33,637 nucleotides of DNA from Frankia sp. AiPs1 (GTDB taxonomy: Bacteria > Actinomycetota > Actinomycetes > Frankiales > Frankiaceae), in assembly GCF_023716945.1 (NCBI RefSeq), contig NZ_JAMQQF010000018.1, positions 1-33,637 of the forward strand, written 5' to 3'. Positions 1-8,348 of this stretch are shown piece by piece. The notes under the pieces are model-generated. The model searched no databases. It saw only the letters and a program-made list of their open reading frames with translations, and was not told where the DNA came from. The translations under genes were made by a program, and so were the position numbers. Position 1 is the stretch's first letter. Each line of letters starts with the position of its first letter.

Positions 1-207
1 GCGCAACCCCGCCGTCCCGAACCGCAGCGGCGCGCGGAATCGGTCGTCGAGGTCGTCGAGTGCCGCCGGGTCGCGAACAGCCTCGGCACACAGCCGGGTC
101 AGCTCGGCCCGGTCCGCGGCGTCCGGGTCGTCGGCGAGCCAGGCCCGGACCTGTCCGGCCAGCGGCCCGGGCAGCCCCGGCGGCATGGCGGTGGCCGGCA
201 CCGTCAT
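1..207 (-). CDS. pmmB: Phosphomannomutase/phosphoglucomutase, N-terminal fragment
   Basis: Only the first 69 codons lie in the window; the gene continues past base 1. The reading is open from an ATG at 207 and reaches the motif RFGTAGLR at the window edge, the usual N-terminal signature of the alpha-D-phosphohexomutase family just before its first domain. The family moves phosphate between C1 and C6 of mannose or glucose (or between C1 and C5 of pentoses). The start lies 13 bases after the punA stop codon, so the two genes very probably share a transcript. Next to a nucleoside phosphorylase, a role in using the released ribose-1-phosphate is plausible, but the true substrate cannot be read from this fragment. 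The symbol follows mycobacterial usage. Confidence 0.8.
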   Translation of the reverse strand, partial: MTVPATAMPPGLPGPLAGQVRAWLADDPDAADRAELTRLCAEAVRDPAALDDLDDRFRAPLRFGTAGLR

Positions 208-220
208 GATCTCGCCGTCC

Positions 221-1033
221 CTAGAGTCGGGCGGCGACATCGGCGAGCAGGGCCCCCATCCGCTCCGCCGCGACCGCCCCGGCGGCCAGCACTTCCAGGT
301 GGTTCAACGGCTCCCCGGTCATGCCCGCCGCGAGGTTGGTCACCAGCGACACGCCCAACACCTCGGCGCCGGCGGCCCGGGCGGCGATCGTCTCGTGCAC
401 CGTCGACATCCCCACCAGGTCGGCGCCCAGCACCCGCAGCATCCTGATCTCCGCGGGCGTCTCGAAGTGTGGTCCGGGCAGGCCGGCGTAGACGCCCTCG
501 GCCAGCGACGGGTCGACCTCCCGGGCCAGGGCGCGCAACCGTGGCGAGTAGGCATCGGTCAGATCGGTGAAGGCGGGTCCCACCAGCGGTGATCGCCCGG
601 TGAGGTTGAGATGGTCGGCGATGAGGACCGGCTGGCCGATAGTCATGTCGGCGCGCAGCCCGCCGGCCGCGTTCGTCAGCACGACCGTCGACGCGCCCGC
701 GGCGCAGGCCAGCCGCACGGCGTGCACCACCCGCGACAGTCGGTGGCCCTCGTATGCGTGCACCCGGCCCAGGTAGACGAGCAGCCGGCGGCCCTCGAAG
801 CGCAGCGAGTGGGCGACCGGGCGGTGGCCAGGCACGTCGGTGCCCGGTGGGAAGCCCCCGAGTTGGTCGAATGTGACCTCGGTGACCTCCTTCGCCCGCC
901 GCGCGAGCACATCCGCGGCCGGGCGCCACCCCGAGCCCAGCAGAATCGCCACGTCGTGCCGTCCGACCCCGGTCAGCTCCGCCAGCCGCGCGGCCGAGGC
1001 CGCCGCGTTCGGTTCCTCCGCCTGCTCTCGCAC
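221..1033 (-). CDS. punA: Purine nucleoside phosphorylase (trimeric, PNP/MTAP family)
   Basis: The enzyme splits purine nucleosides with phosphate into free base and (deoxy)ribose-1-phosphate in the cytoplasmic purine salvage pathway. The 270-residue product has the family length. It shows the phosphate-binding GSGW (about 33-36), GRVHAYEG with His93, the NAAGG segment (121-125), PHFETPAE with Glu192, GMST (208-211) and VTNLAAG with Asn233; the Glu/Asn pair is the base-recognition pair of 6-oxopurine-type PNPs. I chose the GTG at 1033 because homology begins just after it; longer in-frame readings to 1351 overlap the opposite gene. It is followed after 13 bases by the phosphomannomutase gene and is divergent from the PH-like gene at 1073, leaving only 39 bases for both promoters. 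Confidence 0.93.
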   Translation of the reverse strand: MREQAEEPNAAASAARLAELTGVGRHDVAILLGSGWRPAADVLARRAKEVTEVTFDQLGGFPPGTDVPGHRPVAHSLRFEGRRLLVYLGRVHAYEGHRLSRVVHAVRLACAAGASTVVLTNAAGGLRADMTIGQPVLIADHLNLTGRSPLVGPAFTDLTDAYSPRLRALAREVDPSLAEGVYAGLPGPHFETPAEIRMLRVLGADLVGMSTVHETIAARAAGAEVLGVSLVTNLAAGMTGEPLNHLEVLAAGAVAAERMGALLADVAARL

Positions 1034-1072
1034 CCGGCGACTGTACGGGGTGGGTGGGGGAGACTGGCATCC

Positions 1073-1462
1073 GTGCCCCTGTTGCCGTCCCACCGCCGGC
1101 TCCCGTCCGTGCCGCTGGAGTCCGGTGAGTTCACCGAGGTCGTGTTGCGTGGACGGCTGACCGACCCCGACGGACCGGGACGGCTGACGTCGAAGGTGGA
1201 GACCTTCGTCGGTTACCGGGTCGGCGCCTCCCGGTGGATCGTGCTCACCGACAGACGGCTGCTCGTCGTCGCGCCGTTCCCGCGGGAGGGCGACTGGTTC
1301 GACGTCGTGTTCGACCGTCGCGAGGTGAGCGCCTCCCGCGGGGTCAAGCATGGCGACGTCATCACGGTGGAACTCAGCACGCCCCGCGGACGTCAGGTTC
1401 TGCGCGTCCCCGCTCGGCTGCGGACCGAGGCCGGCCGCTTCATCCGCGCACTACGCCGCTAG
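1073..1462 (+). CDS. Small PH-like domain protein, function unknown
   Basis: This 129-residue protein has no signal peptide or membrane helix. The stretch [15 protein letters not shown] (about 55-69) followed by alternating beta-strand-like segments, and a C-terminal amphipathic helix ([13 protein letters not shown]), fit the bacterial PH (bPH/YokE-like) fold, in which 'LTDRRL' is a recurring element. The GTG at 1073 is preceded by a GGGGGAG ribosome site about nine bases upstream, which decides the start; longer in-frame readings (from 611) lie antisense to punA and are not credible. It is divergent from punA. Its function is unknown, and the fold assignment is by motif only. Confidence 0.7.
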   Translation: MPLLPSHRRLPSVPLESGEFTEVVLRGRLTDPDGPGRLTSKVETFVGYRVGASRWIVLTDRRLLVVAPFPREGDWFDVVFDRREVSASRGVKHGDVITVELSTPRGRQVLRVPARLRTEAGRFIRALRR

Positions 1463-1464
1463 CC

Positions 1465-1527
1465 CAGCCCGCGCTGCCTTCTCTCAGCCCGCTGCCCTCT
1501 GCCAGCCCGCTGCCCCTGCCAGCCCGC
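1465..1527. repeat. Degenerate tandem repeat after the PH-like gene
   Basis: Four copies of CAGCCCGC start at 1465, 1485, 1503 and 1520, embedded in 17-20 base units rich in CTGCC. The array begins three bases after the PH-like stop codon and occupies the first part of the 238-base gap before aspS. No terminator hairpin with a T tract is visible. The remainder of the gap (1528-1700) shows nothing else I can support. Confidence 0.6.
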
Positions 1528-1700
1528 GCCGCCGCGCCGCCGCTTCGGTGGCGACCCGTCGAGCCTGACCGGACCGTGGCGACGCAGCGGCCGATAAGGT
1601 CGGGGCGGGATCCCGCGGCGGGCGTGACGATATCGCCACAGCACAGGCGTGACACCGCGCCCGGTGGGCCGAACCGGACAGCGATGGGAACAACGGACCG

Positions 1701-3548
1701 ATGACTACAACCCAGCCGGCCACCGGCGAGCTACCGATCCCGGACCCGGGGGTCTCCGCGGCCAGCGGGCAGCGTACGGCCATGCGCACGCACCTGTGCG
1801 CCGACCTGCGGGCGGATCATGTCGGCCGGACCGTGTCGGTGTGCGGCTGGGTGGCGCACCGCCGCCAGCACGGGCAGTCGCTGACCTTCGTCGACCTGCG
1901 GGACCACTCCGGCATCCTCCAGGTCGTCGTCGACGGATCCGTCGACGTCCGCTCCGAGTACGTGCTGCGCGTCACCGGCACGGTGGCCATCCGGCCGGCG
2001 GGCACGGCGAACCCGGCGCTGGCGACCGGGGAGGTCGAGCTGCGCGACTGTGCGGTCGAGATCCTGTCGGTCGCCACCCCGCCGCCGTTCCCCCTCGACG
2101 ACCGGGCCGACGCCGTCGACGAGTCCACCCGGCTGGCCTACCGCTACCTCGATTTGCGCCGGGAGCGGATGCAGCGCAACCTGCGGACCCGCTCCACGGT
2201 GCTGGGCGCGATGCGCACCGTCCTGGCGCCACTCGACTTCGTCGAGGTGGAGACGCCGCTGCTGATGCCGTCGACGCCGGAGGGCGCCCGGGAGTTCATC
2301 GTCCCGTCCCGGCAGTTCCCGGGGAGCTTCTACGCCCTGCCGCAGTCGCCGCAGTTGTTCAAGCAGTTGCTCATGGTGGGTGGGACCGACCGTTACTTCC
2401 AGTTTGCGCGTTGCCTGCGGGACGAGGACCTGCGCGCCGACCGGCAGTACGAGTTCACCCAGCTCGACCTCGAGATGAGCTTTGTCGACCAGGACGACGT
2501 GCTCGACGTGATCTCCGCCGCGGTGCTGGCCGCGGCGCGGGCGGTGCGGACCGACGCCGTGCCGCCGATCGAACGGATCACCTGGCACGAGGCGATGAAC
2601 CGCTTCGGTGTCGACAAGCCGGACCTGCGGTTCGGCCTGGAACTCGTCGAGCTCACCGCGGTCTTCGCCAGCAGCGGCTTCAAGGCATTCGCCGGCGCCG
2701 AGACAATCAAGGGAATCCGGGTGCCCGGTGGCTCGGCCGCGCACAACCGGCGCCGGCTCGACGATCTCACCACTCGGGCCAAGTCGCTGGGTGCCAAGGG
2801 CCTGGTGTGGATGCGGGTGGGCGCTGGTGGCGAGCTGGAGTCGCCGGTGGCGAAGTTCCTTTCGGCGGACGAAATCGCCGGGATCATCGCCGCGACCGAC
2901 GCCGTGGAAGGCGACCTGCTGCTGCTGGTCGCCGACGAGTGGGCGACCACCTGCGAGGTACTCGGTCAGCTCCGCAACGACCTCGGCCGCCCACCGGCCG
3001 GGCAGGGGCCGCTGCGGTTCGTGTGGGTGGTGGACTTCCCGCTGTTCGTCGGCATCGACCCGGCCACCGGGCGGCCGAAGCCCGGGCACCACCCCTTCAC
3101 CCGCCCACATCCCGACGACATCGGGAAGCTCGAGAGCGAGCCGCTCGCGGTGCGTAGCCGCGCCTACGACCTGGTGCTCAACGGCTGGGAGCTCGGGTCC
3201 GGTTCGATCCGGATCCACGAGAGCGCCCTGCAGCAGCGCATCTTCGGCCTGCTGGGGATCACGCCCGAGGAGGCGAACGCACGGTTCGGCTTCTTCCTCA
3301 CCCCGTTCGGCTACGGCGCACCGCCGCACGGCGGCTTCGCGGTCGGCATCGACCGCCTGGTCGCCATCCTGGCGGGTGAGGAGAACATCCGTGAGGTCAT
3401 CGCCTTCCCGAAGACTCAGTCCGGGCTCGACCCGCTCACCGGGGCTCCCACCCAGGTGACCGACCGTCAGCTTCGTGAGCTGGGCGTACGGGTGATTGCC
3501 CCGGCTACTCCGGCCACCCCGGCCATCCCGGCCGGGGATCGGGGGTAG
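1701..3548 (+). CDS. aspS: Aspartyl-tRNA synthetase (probably non-discriminating type)
   Basis: This class II synthetase charges tRNA-Asp with aspartate. The 615-residue product has an N-terminal OB-fold anticodon-binding domain (about 28-130), class II motif 2 in CLRDEDLRADRQYEFTQLD (238-256), a bacterial-type GAD insertion in the middle and motif 3 in GGFAVGIDRLVAIL near the C terminus. His57 (in RRQHG) and Gly101 (in RPAG) occupy positions where, from family knowledge, His and Gly mark enzymes that also charge tRNA-Asn, while E. coli AspRS has Leu and Lys. The ATG at 1701 gives a 27-residue Pro/Ala tail before the conserved domain; an in-frame ATG at 1782 (MRTHL) starts where many homologues begin and may be the real start. 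Neither has a strong ribosome site. The C-terminal tail is Ala/Thr/Pro-rich. Confidence 0.95.
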   Translation: MTTTQPATGELPIPDPGVSAASGQRTAMRTHLCADLRADHVGRTVSVCGWVAHRRQHGQSLTFVDLRDHSGILQVVVDGSVDVRSEYVLRVTGTVAIRPAGTANPALATGEVELRDCAVEILSVATPPPFPLDDRADAVDESTRLAYRYLDLRRERMQRNLRTRSTVLGAMRTVLAPLDFVEVETPLLMPSTPEGAREFIVPSRQFPGSFYALPQSPQLFKQLLMVGGTDRYFQFARCLRDEDLRADRQYEFTQLDLEMSFVDQDDVLDVISAAVLAAARAVRTDAVPPIERITWHEAMNRFGVDKPDLRFGLELVELTAVFASSGFKAFAGAETIKGIRVPGGSAAHNRRRLDDLTTRAKSLGAKGLVWMRVGAGGELESPVAKFLSADEIAGIIAATDAVEGDLLLLVADEWATTCEVLGQLRNDLGRPPAGQGPLRFVWVVDFPLFVGIDPATGRPKPGHHPFTRPHPDDIGKLESEPLAVRSRAYDLVLNGWELGSGSIRIHESALQQRIFGLLGITPEEANARFGFFLTPFGYGAPPHGGFAVGIDRLVAILAGEENIREVIAFPKTQSGLDPLTGAPTQVTDRQLRELGVRVIAPATPATPAIPAGDRG

Positions 3549-3647
3549 GAACGGCCCGAATGGGTAATCAGCTCCTGCTGTCCGTGAGCCGAGCGGAACG
3601 GTGACGGCCGCCCGACACCGGCATCGGCCCCGATCCGAGGAGCCCAG

Positions 3648-4796
3648 GTGCAGATTCCCTTCTCGTCCTCGACGAGCTCCAGTCTCGGCATCGAGTGGGA
3701 ACTGCAGCTCGTCGACCAGCAGTCCCGCGAACTGCGCGGGGAGGCCACGGTCATCCTCGACGAGCTGCGGGCGAAGATCGGCGAGCGGGAAGCGGCCAAG
3801 GCGAAGCACGAGCTGTTCGAGTCGACCGTCGAGGTCATCACCGGAGTCTGTGGATCGGTCGGGGAGGCGACTGCCGACCTGGCCGGCACGGTGTCGCTGC
3901 TGCGCGACCTGGCGGAGCGGCGCGGCGTCGGCCTGATGTGCAGCGGCACCCACCCCATCAGCGACTACGCCGGACAGCGCATCACCGACGACAACCGGTA
4001 CTCGCGGCTGGTCAGCCAGATGCAGTGGCTGGCCCGCCGGCTGCTCATCTTCGGTGTCCACGTCCACGTCGGGGTCCGTTCCCCGGACAAGGCCATGCCG
4101 ATCATGAATGCCCTGATGGAGTACATCCCGCATTTCCTCGCCCTGTCCGCGTCCTCGCCGTTCTGGCTGGGCGGGGACACGGGCCTGGCCTCGTCGCGAT
4201 CCCAGGTGTTCGCCAGCCTGCCCACCGCGGGCCTGCCCTACCCGTTGGAGGACTGGCCGCGGTTCGAGTCCTTCATGGAGACGCTCATCGCGGCGGGGAC
4301 GATCGAGACGATCCGGGAAGTCTGGTGGGACATCCGGCCACATCCCAACTTCGGCACAGTGGAACTGCGGATCTGTGACGGGCTGCCGACGCTGCTGGAG
4401 GTCGGTGCGGTCGCCGCCCTCGCGCAGTGCCTCGTCGATCGGATGAACACCCAGATCGACCGTGGGTACCGTCTCCCGACGCCGCAACGGTGGCTCGTGC
4501 AGGAGAACAAGTGGCGGGCGGCCCGTTACGGCCTCGACGCGCAGATCCTGATCGACGGCCGCGGCGGGGTCCGGTCGGTGCGCGACGACCTCATGGATCT
4601 CGTGGAGGATCTGCTTCCGGTCGCCCATCGGCTGGGCTGCGCGGAGCAGCTCACCGACGTCCTGGTGATCCTCGATACCGGGGCGAGCTACACCCGACAG
4701 CGGGCGGTGGCCCGGCGGGCCGATGGAGATCTGACCCGAGTCGTCGATACCCTGCTGGAAGAGATGAATACCGGCCGTCCGGTCGTTGCCGGATAG
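3648..4796 (+). CDS. Carboxylate-amine ligase, YbdK / glutamate-cysteine ligase 2 family
   Basis: The 382-residue protein belongs to the GCS2 (YbdK) group of ATP-dependent carboxylate-amine ligases, which join glutamate through its gamma-carboxyl to an amine such as cysteine. Visible family features are the N-terminal SLGIEWELQLVD (Glu16/Glu18, metal/ATP side), CSGTHP near residue 100, the HVHVGV segment, WWDIRPHPNFGTVELRICD and the late LVQENKWRAARYGLDAQ. The GTG at 3648 is preceded by GAGGAG about eight bases upstream. It follows aspS by 99 bases. The downstream M20 amidohydrolase starts 88 bases after the stop and may be co-transcribed. The real substrate is unknown: family members include weak glutamate-cysteine ligases, and EgtA of ergothioneine synthesis is a relative. 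Confidence 0.85.
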   Translation: MQIPFSSSTSSSLGIEWELQLVDQQSRELRGEATVILDELRAKIGEREAAKAKHELFESTVEVITGVCGSVGEATADLAGTVSLLRDLAERRGVGLMCSGTHPISDYAGQRITDDNRYSRLVSQMQWLARRLLIFGVHVHVGVRSPDKAMPIMNALMEYIPHFLALSASSPFWLGGDTGLASSRSQVFASLPTAGLPYPLEDWPRFESFMETLIAAGTIETIREVWWDIRPHPNFGTVELRICDGLPTLLEVGAVAALAQCLVDRMNTQIDRGYRLPTPQRWLVQENKWRAARYGLDAQILIDGRGGVRSVRDDLMDLVEDLLPVAHRLGCAEQLTDVLVILDTGASYTRQRAVARRADGDLTRVVDTLLEEMNTGRPVVAG

Positions 4797-4884
4797 GTGC
4801 GTCAGCGCGCACCCGACGGCCGGTATCCGAAACGGCGCGCGTCAGGGCCCGTGCGACGCCCGCAGGGAGGAGCCCGGCCGGCAG

Positions 4885-6102
4885 ATGGAGGCCAACGAGA
4901 CCGCGGCCGTCGCCCGATGGGTGACCGCACATGAATCCGAACTGATCGCGATGCGCCGTGACCTGCACGCCCATCCCGAGCTCGGCCGGCAGGAACGGCG
5001 TACGGCCGGGCAGGTGGAGGCGAGGCTGCGCGCCGCGGGGTTGTCCCCGCAGCGGTTGCCGGACGTGCCCGGGCTGTGGTGTGACATCGGAATCGGTCCG
5101 GACCGTGATCCGGCGGCCCCGGTGGTGGTCGTCCGGGCCGACCTGGACGCGCTTCCGCTGCCGGACGTCAAGGACGTCGCGTACCGCTCGACGGTGCCCG
5201 GCGTGGCCCACGCCTGCGGGCATGACGTGCACACCACCGTGGTGCTAGGCGTCGGTCTGGCCCTCGCCGACTTTGCGCGCACGGCCGCGTTGTCCGGCAC
5301 CGTGCGTCTCGTCTTCCAGCCGGCCGAGGAGCTCATGCCCGGCGGGGCCCTGGACGTGATCGACGCGGGCGTGCTGAAGCCCGCCTCGGCGGCGATCGCC
5401 GTGCACTGCGATCCCGCGCTGGACGTGGGCACCATCGGGCTGCGGACCGGACCGATCACCTCCGCGGCCGACGCTGTCGAGATCACGCTGGCGGGGCCGG
5501 GCGGCCACACCTCGCGCCCGCAGAACACGGTCGACCTCGTGTACGCCATCGTCCGGCTGGCCGCCGACATGCCAGCCGCGCTCGGCCGGCTGGTCGATCC
5601 ACGGTCGGCTCTGTCCCTCGTCTGGGGGCAGGTGCAGGCCGGCACCGTCGCCAACGCCATCCCCCGCACCGGTCAGCTACGGGGAACCATCCGCACGTTG
5701 TCTCGGGAGACCTGGGAGTCCGTCCCCGCCCTCGTGACCCGAGTCGCCGAGCAGCTCGTCGCCCCGTATGGCGCGCAGATCGTGGTCGACTACCGGCGCG
5801 GAGTGCCTCCCGTCGTCAACAGCGCGGAGGTCGTCGACGTGTTCCAGAGCATCGTCGATCGCGCGCTGGGCCATGGCGCGTCCGCCACGGTCGCCCAATC
5901 CCTGGGCGGGGAGGATTTCGGCTGGTATCTCAACCACGTGCCCGGCGCGCTGGCCCGGTTGGGCACCCGCGTTCCGGGGGGGCCCACTTACGATCTACAC
6001 CAGGGCGCCTTCGACGTCGACGAGCGCGCTGTCGGCATCGGGGTGCGGCTGCTGACCGGCGCGGCTCTGGAGCTGCTACGCCGTGCGCCGGCCTCCCTCT
6101 GA
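4885..6102 (+). CDS. M20D-family amidohydrolase / aminoacylase
   Basis: This 405-residue enzyme of the M20D (AmiA/AmiB, hippurate hydrolase, IAA-amino acid hydrolase) family hydrolyses amide bonds of N-acyl amino acids or short peptides. Metal-site residues are visible: Cys111 and His113 in ACGHDVH, Glu148-Glu149 in FQPAEE, His174 in AVHCDP, and a C-terminal His in YDLHQGAF. The dimerisation (lid) insert GGHTSRPQNTVD follows the expected order. The ATG at 4885 is about 12 bases after GGAGGAG and starts just before RRDLHAHPELG; an in-frame upstream start at 4786 overlaps the previous gene and is less likely. There is no signal peptide, so it should be cytoplasmic. The mycobacterial homologues amiA1/amiB1 lie in the same neighbourhood. 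The substrate is not predictable. Confidence 0.88.
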   Translation: MEANETAAVARWVTAHESELIAMRRDLHAHPELGRQERRTAGQVEARLRAAGLSPQRLPDVPGLWCDIGIGPDRDPAAPVVVVRADLDALPLPDVKDVAYRSTVPGVAHACGHDVHTTVVLGVGLALADFARTAALSGTVRLVFQPAEELMPGGALDVIDAGVLKPASAAIAVHCDPALDVGTIGLRTGPITSAADAVEITLAGPGGHTSRPQNTVDLVYAIVRLAADMPAALGRLVDPRSALSLVWGQVQAGTVANAIPRTGQLRGTIRTLSRETWESVPALVTRVAEQLVAPYGAQIVVDYRRGVPPVVNSAEVVDVFQSIVDRALGHGASATVAQSLGGEDFGWYLNHVPGALARLGTRVPGGPTYDLHQGAFDVDERAVGIGVRLLTGAALELLRRAPASL

Positions 6103-6155
6103 CCTGCGTCGTGTCTGACCTGTGCCCGTCTGACCTGTGCTCTGTCTGACCTACG
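6098..6155. repeat. Four short direct repeats at the amidohydrolase stop codon
   Basis: The 11-base unit TCTGACCTGTG or a one- to two-base variant starts at 6098, 6114, 6129 and 6145, giving a period of 15-16 bases. The first copy contains the TGA stop of the amidohydrolase gene, so the array looks like a repeated duplication of the end of the gene. It lies between convergent genes. The unit itself is not self-complementary, so it is not an obvious terminator. Confidence 0.7.
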
Positions 6156-6235
6156 TTCTCTTCGGGGCCCCTGGTTGTGGGCTGCTCGACCAGCCGGGTG
6201 GGGAGTCGGCCGTTGTAGGCGGGTGCTGTTGCCGG

Positions 6236-6676
6236 CTATGCCGTTGGTCTGGAGCGGAGCTCCTTGACGTAGTCGGCAGGAGCCCCCGCCTTCTCGGCGG
6301 AATCGGCGATCATGTCGAGGTACCACCGGGAGGGCAGGCCACCCTCGTAGGAGTTCAGCACGTAGGTCCAGGCGAGCGCCTCGCCGTCCAGGGTGGACAC
6401 CCTGACGCGGATGCGGGTGTACAAGCCGGTATCCGCGCCCTCCCACACGTCGAGCCGCTCCAGGTCATATCGGTCGAGGTCGTACAGCAGCACGTACGCA
6501 TGGTGTCCGGGTGACTCGACGATCGTGGCCAGCACTCCGTCCCAGCCCACGTTCTCACCGCCGAAGGTCAGACGCCAGCCATTGATCCATCCAGTGCCGG
6601 TGACGGGCGAGTGCGGGGCCCGCTCCTTCATCTGCGCCGGGTCGAGATTGCCGGCGTACGCCGCGTACAAGGTCAT
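6236..6676 (-). CDS. Gamma-glutamylcyclotransferase-fold protein
   Basis: The 146-residue protein has the GGCT (gamma-glutamylcyclotransferase / BtrG-AIG2) fold: the N-terminal YAAYAGNLDPAQM corresponds to the family's YGSNL substrate loop, and LDVWEGADTGLYTRI carries the expected acid at Glu79 in the 'EG...Y' motif. Enzymes of this fold release 5-oxoproline from gamma-glutamyl amines or amides. The product starts at the ATG 6676 with a weak GAGAG ribosome site. It is divergent from lpdA (190-base gap) and convergent with the amidohydrolase. Having a gamma-glutamyl ligase-like enzyme, an amidohydrolase and this protein within 3 kb may be meaningful, but the fold also occurs in proteins of other function. 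Confidence 0.8.
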   Translation of the reverse strand: MTLYAAYAGNLDPAQMKERAPHSPVTGTGWINGWRLTFGGENVGWDGVLATIVESPGHHAYVLLYDLDRYDLERLDVWEGADTGLYTRIRVRVSTLDGEALAWTYVLNSYEGGLPSRWYLDMIADSAEKAGAPADYVKELRSRPTA

Positions 6677-6866
6677 CGTCGTCTCTCGGGGTGACAGTGC
6701 GTGGCTATAGCTGCTATTTCCGTCTCAAAGTCGGAAGAAGGGCGTCTCGTGAACTTCGCGCATGGTGGCTTCCGCCTGTGATCCTACGGAGCTCTCCGCA
6801 CCGGGAGGAGCGCAGCCGTCGAGGCGGGGGAAGATGAAAGGAAGAGATGTCAGATCGGGAGGGCAC

Positions 6867-8348
6867 GTGACGCGCATCGTCATTCTCGGCGGAGGGCCCG
6901 GCGGCTATGAATCGGCACTCGTGGCCGCGTCGCTGGGCGCGACGGTCACGGTCATCGACTCGGATGGGATCGGCGGCGCCTGTGTGCTCACCGACTGTGT
7001 TCCTTCCAAGACGCTGATCGCGACTTCGGAGACTATGACCAATCTCGCACTGGCGCCGGGGCTCGGTATCCGCCCCCATGGACTTGGCGCGGGGACAGAA
7101 CCGGTGCTGCCCGCAGTGGCGTGGGGCATGCGAAGCGGTCTGGACGCGGGGGTACCCCCGCTCACGCCGCCGGAGGTCGTCAGCGTCGATCCGGAACAGG
7201 TGTACGAAAGGGTCCGGGAGCTCGCAAAGGCGCAGTCCGTGGACATCGAACGCCGTCTCGAGCGCGAGAAGGTCGAGGTGGTGCACGCGGCGGGTCGACT
7301 GGTCGGGCCGCATGCGATCGAGACGAACACCGGTGCGACCTTCGTGGGCGACGTGATTCTCATCGCAACGGGGGCGAGTCCACGGGATCTTCCGACTGCC
7401 CGCCCGGACGGTGAACGGATACTCACCTGGCGCCATCTTTACGACCTCAAGGAGATTCCGGAGCACCTCGTCGTCGTCGGCTCCGGCGTCACCGGCGCCG
7501 AGTTCGCCAGCGCCTATCGGGCGATGGGTGCCGAGGTCACCCTCGTCTCGTCCCGCGAACGAGTCCTGCCCGGCGAGGACCCGGACGCCGCGCGCGTCAT
7601 CGAGGACGTGTTCGTGCGGCGTGGCATCGAGGTGCTCAACCGCTCGCGCGCCGCCTCGGTCCGCCGCATCGGCGACGGCGTGATCGTCGAGCTCTCCGAC
7701 GGCCGAACCGTCACGGGAAGCCACGCCCTGATGGCGGTCGGATCTGTTCCTCGGACGAAGGGACTCGGCCTGACCGACGTCGGTGTTCGCCTCGGTCCCG
7801 GCGGGCACGTGAACGTCGATCGGATGTCGCGCACCTCCGTGCCCGGCGTGTATGCGGCAGGCGACTGCACCGGCGTTCTGCCGCTCGCGTCGGTGGCCGC
7901 CATGCAGGGCCGGATAGCAATGTGGCATGCCCTCGGGGAGGCGGTGAGCCCGCTGCGACTCGGGACTGTCTCCTCTAACATCTTCACCGAGCCGGAAATC
8001 GCCACAGTCGGAGTCACCCAGGTGATGAAGGACACGGGTGCTGTCGCGGCAGAGGTGACCACCGTGCCACTCTCCCGTAATCCTCGGGCGAAGATGATGG
8101 GGATAGAGGATGGATTCGTCAAATTGTTCTGCCGGCCGGGCAGCGGCAGTGTCCTCGGTGGCGTAATTGTCGCCCCGCGCGCGTCGGAGCTCATCCTTTC
8201 CGTCTCGCTTGCGGTCGAGCATGGTCTCACCGTCGATCAGATCGCGCATACCTTCTCCATCTATCCATCGTTGTCCGGCTCGATCACCGAGGCCGCCCGG
8301 GTACTGCGTCCTCGGGACTTCTTCGCGGGCTTCGACAACGTGGGGTGA
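6867..8348 (+). CDS. lpdA: LpdA-type NAD(P)H:quinone/disulphide oxidoreductase-family flavoprotein
   Basis: This 493-residue FAD protein of the pyridine-nucleotide disulphide oxidoreductase family has an FAD-binding GGGPGGYES (8-16), an NAD(P)-binding VVVGSGVTGAEFAS in the middle, VYAAGDCTG (second FAD contact) and a C-terminal dimerisation domain ending in YPSLSGSITEAARVL. That ending is typical of the mycobacterial LpdA (Rv3303c) group, which has quinone reductase activity and is not a true lipoamide dehydrogenase: the catalytic His-Pro...Glu of lipoamide dehydrogenases is replaced by Tyr-Pro...Gly. Unusually, the disulphide pair Cys39-x4-Cys44 (ACVLTDC) is complete. The GTG at 6867 has GGGAGGG four bases upstream; an ATG at 6762 in frame is an unlikely extension. 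The 190-base region upstream, shared with the divergent GGCT-fold gene, is relatively AT-rich around 6710-6730 and probably holds both promoters. Confidence 0.9.
   Translation: MTRIVILGGGPGGYESALVAASLGATVTVIDSDGIGGACVLTDCVPSKTLIATSETMTNLALAPGLGIRPHGLGAGTEPVLPAVAWGMRSGLDAGVPPLTPPEVVSVDPEQVYERVRELAKAQSVDIERRLEREKVEVVHAAGRLVGPHAIETNTGATFVGDVILIATGASPRDLPTARPDGERILTWRHLYDLKEIPEHLVVVGSGVTGAEFASAYRAMGAEVTLVSSRERVLPGEDPDAARVIEDVFVRRGIEVLNRSRAASVRRIGDGVIVELSDGRTVTGSHALMAVGSVPRTKGLGLTDVGVRLGPGGHVNVDRMSRTSVPGVYAAGDCTGVLPLASVAAMQGRIAMWHALGEAVSPLRLGTVSSNIFTEPEIATVGVTQVMKDTGAVAAEVTTVPLSRNPRAKMMGIEDGFVKLFCRPGSGSVLGGVIVAPRASELILSVSLAVEHGLTVDQIAHTFSIYPSLSGSITEAARVLRPRDFFAGFDNVG

Noticed and set aside
1731-4628. 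A 965-codon open frame on the minus strand
   Set aside because: It is antisense to aspS and the YbdK-type gene, crosses their intergenic gap and gives an Arg/Gly/Asp-rich translation without motifs; it is an artefact of strong GC third-position bias.
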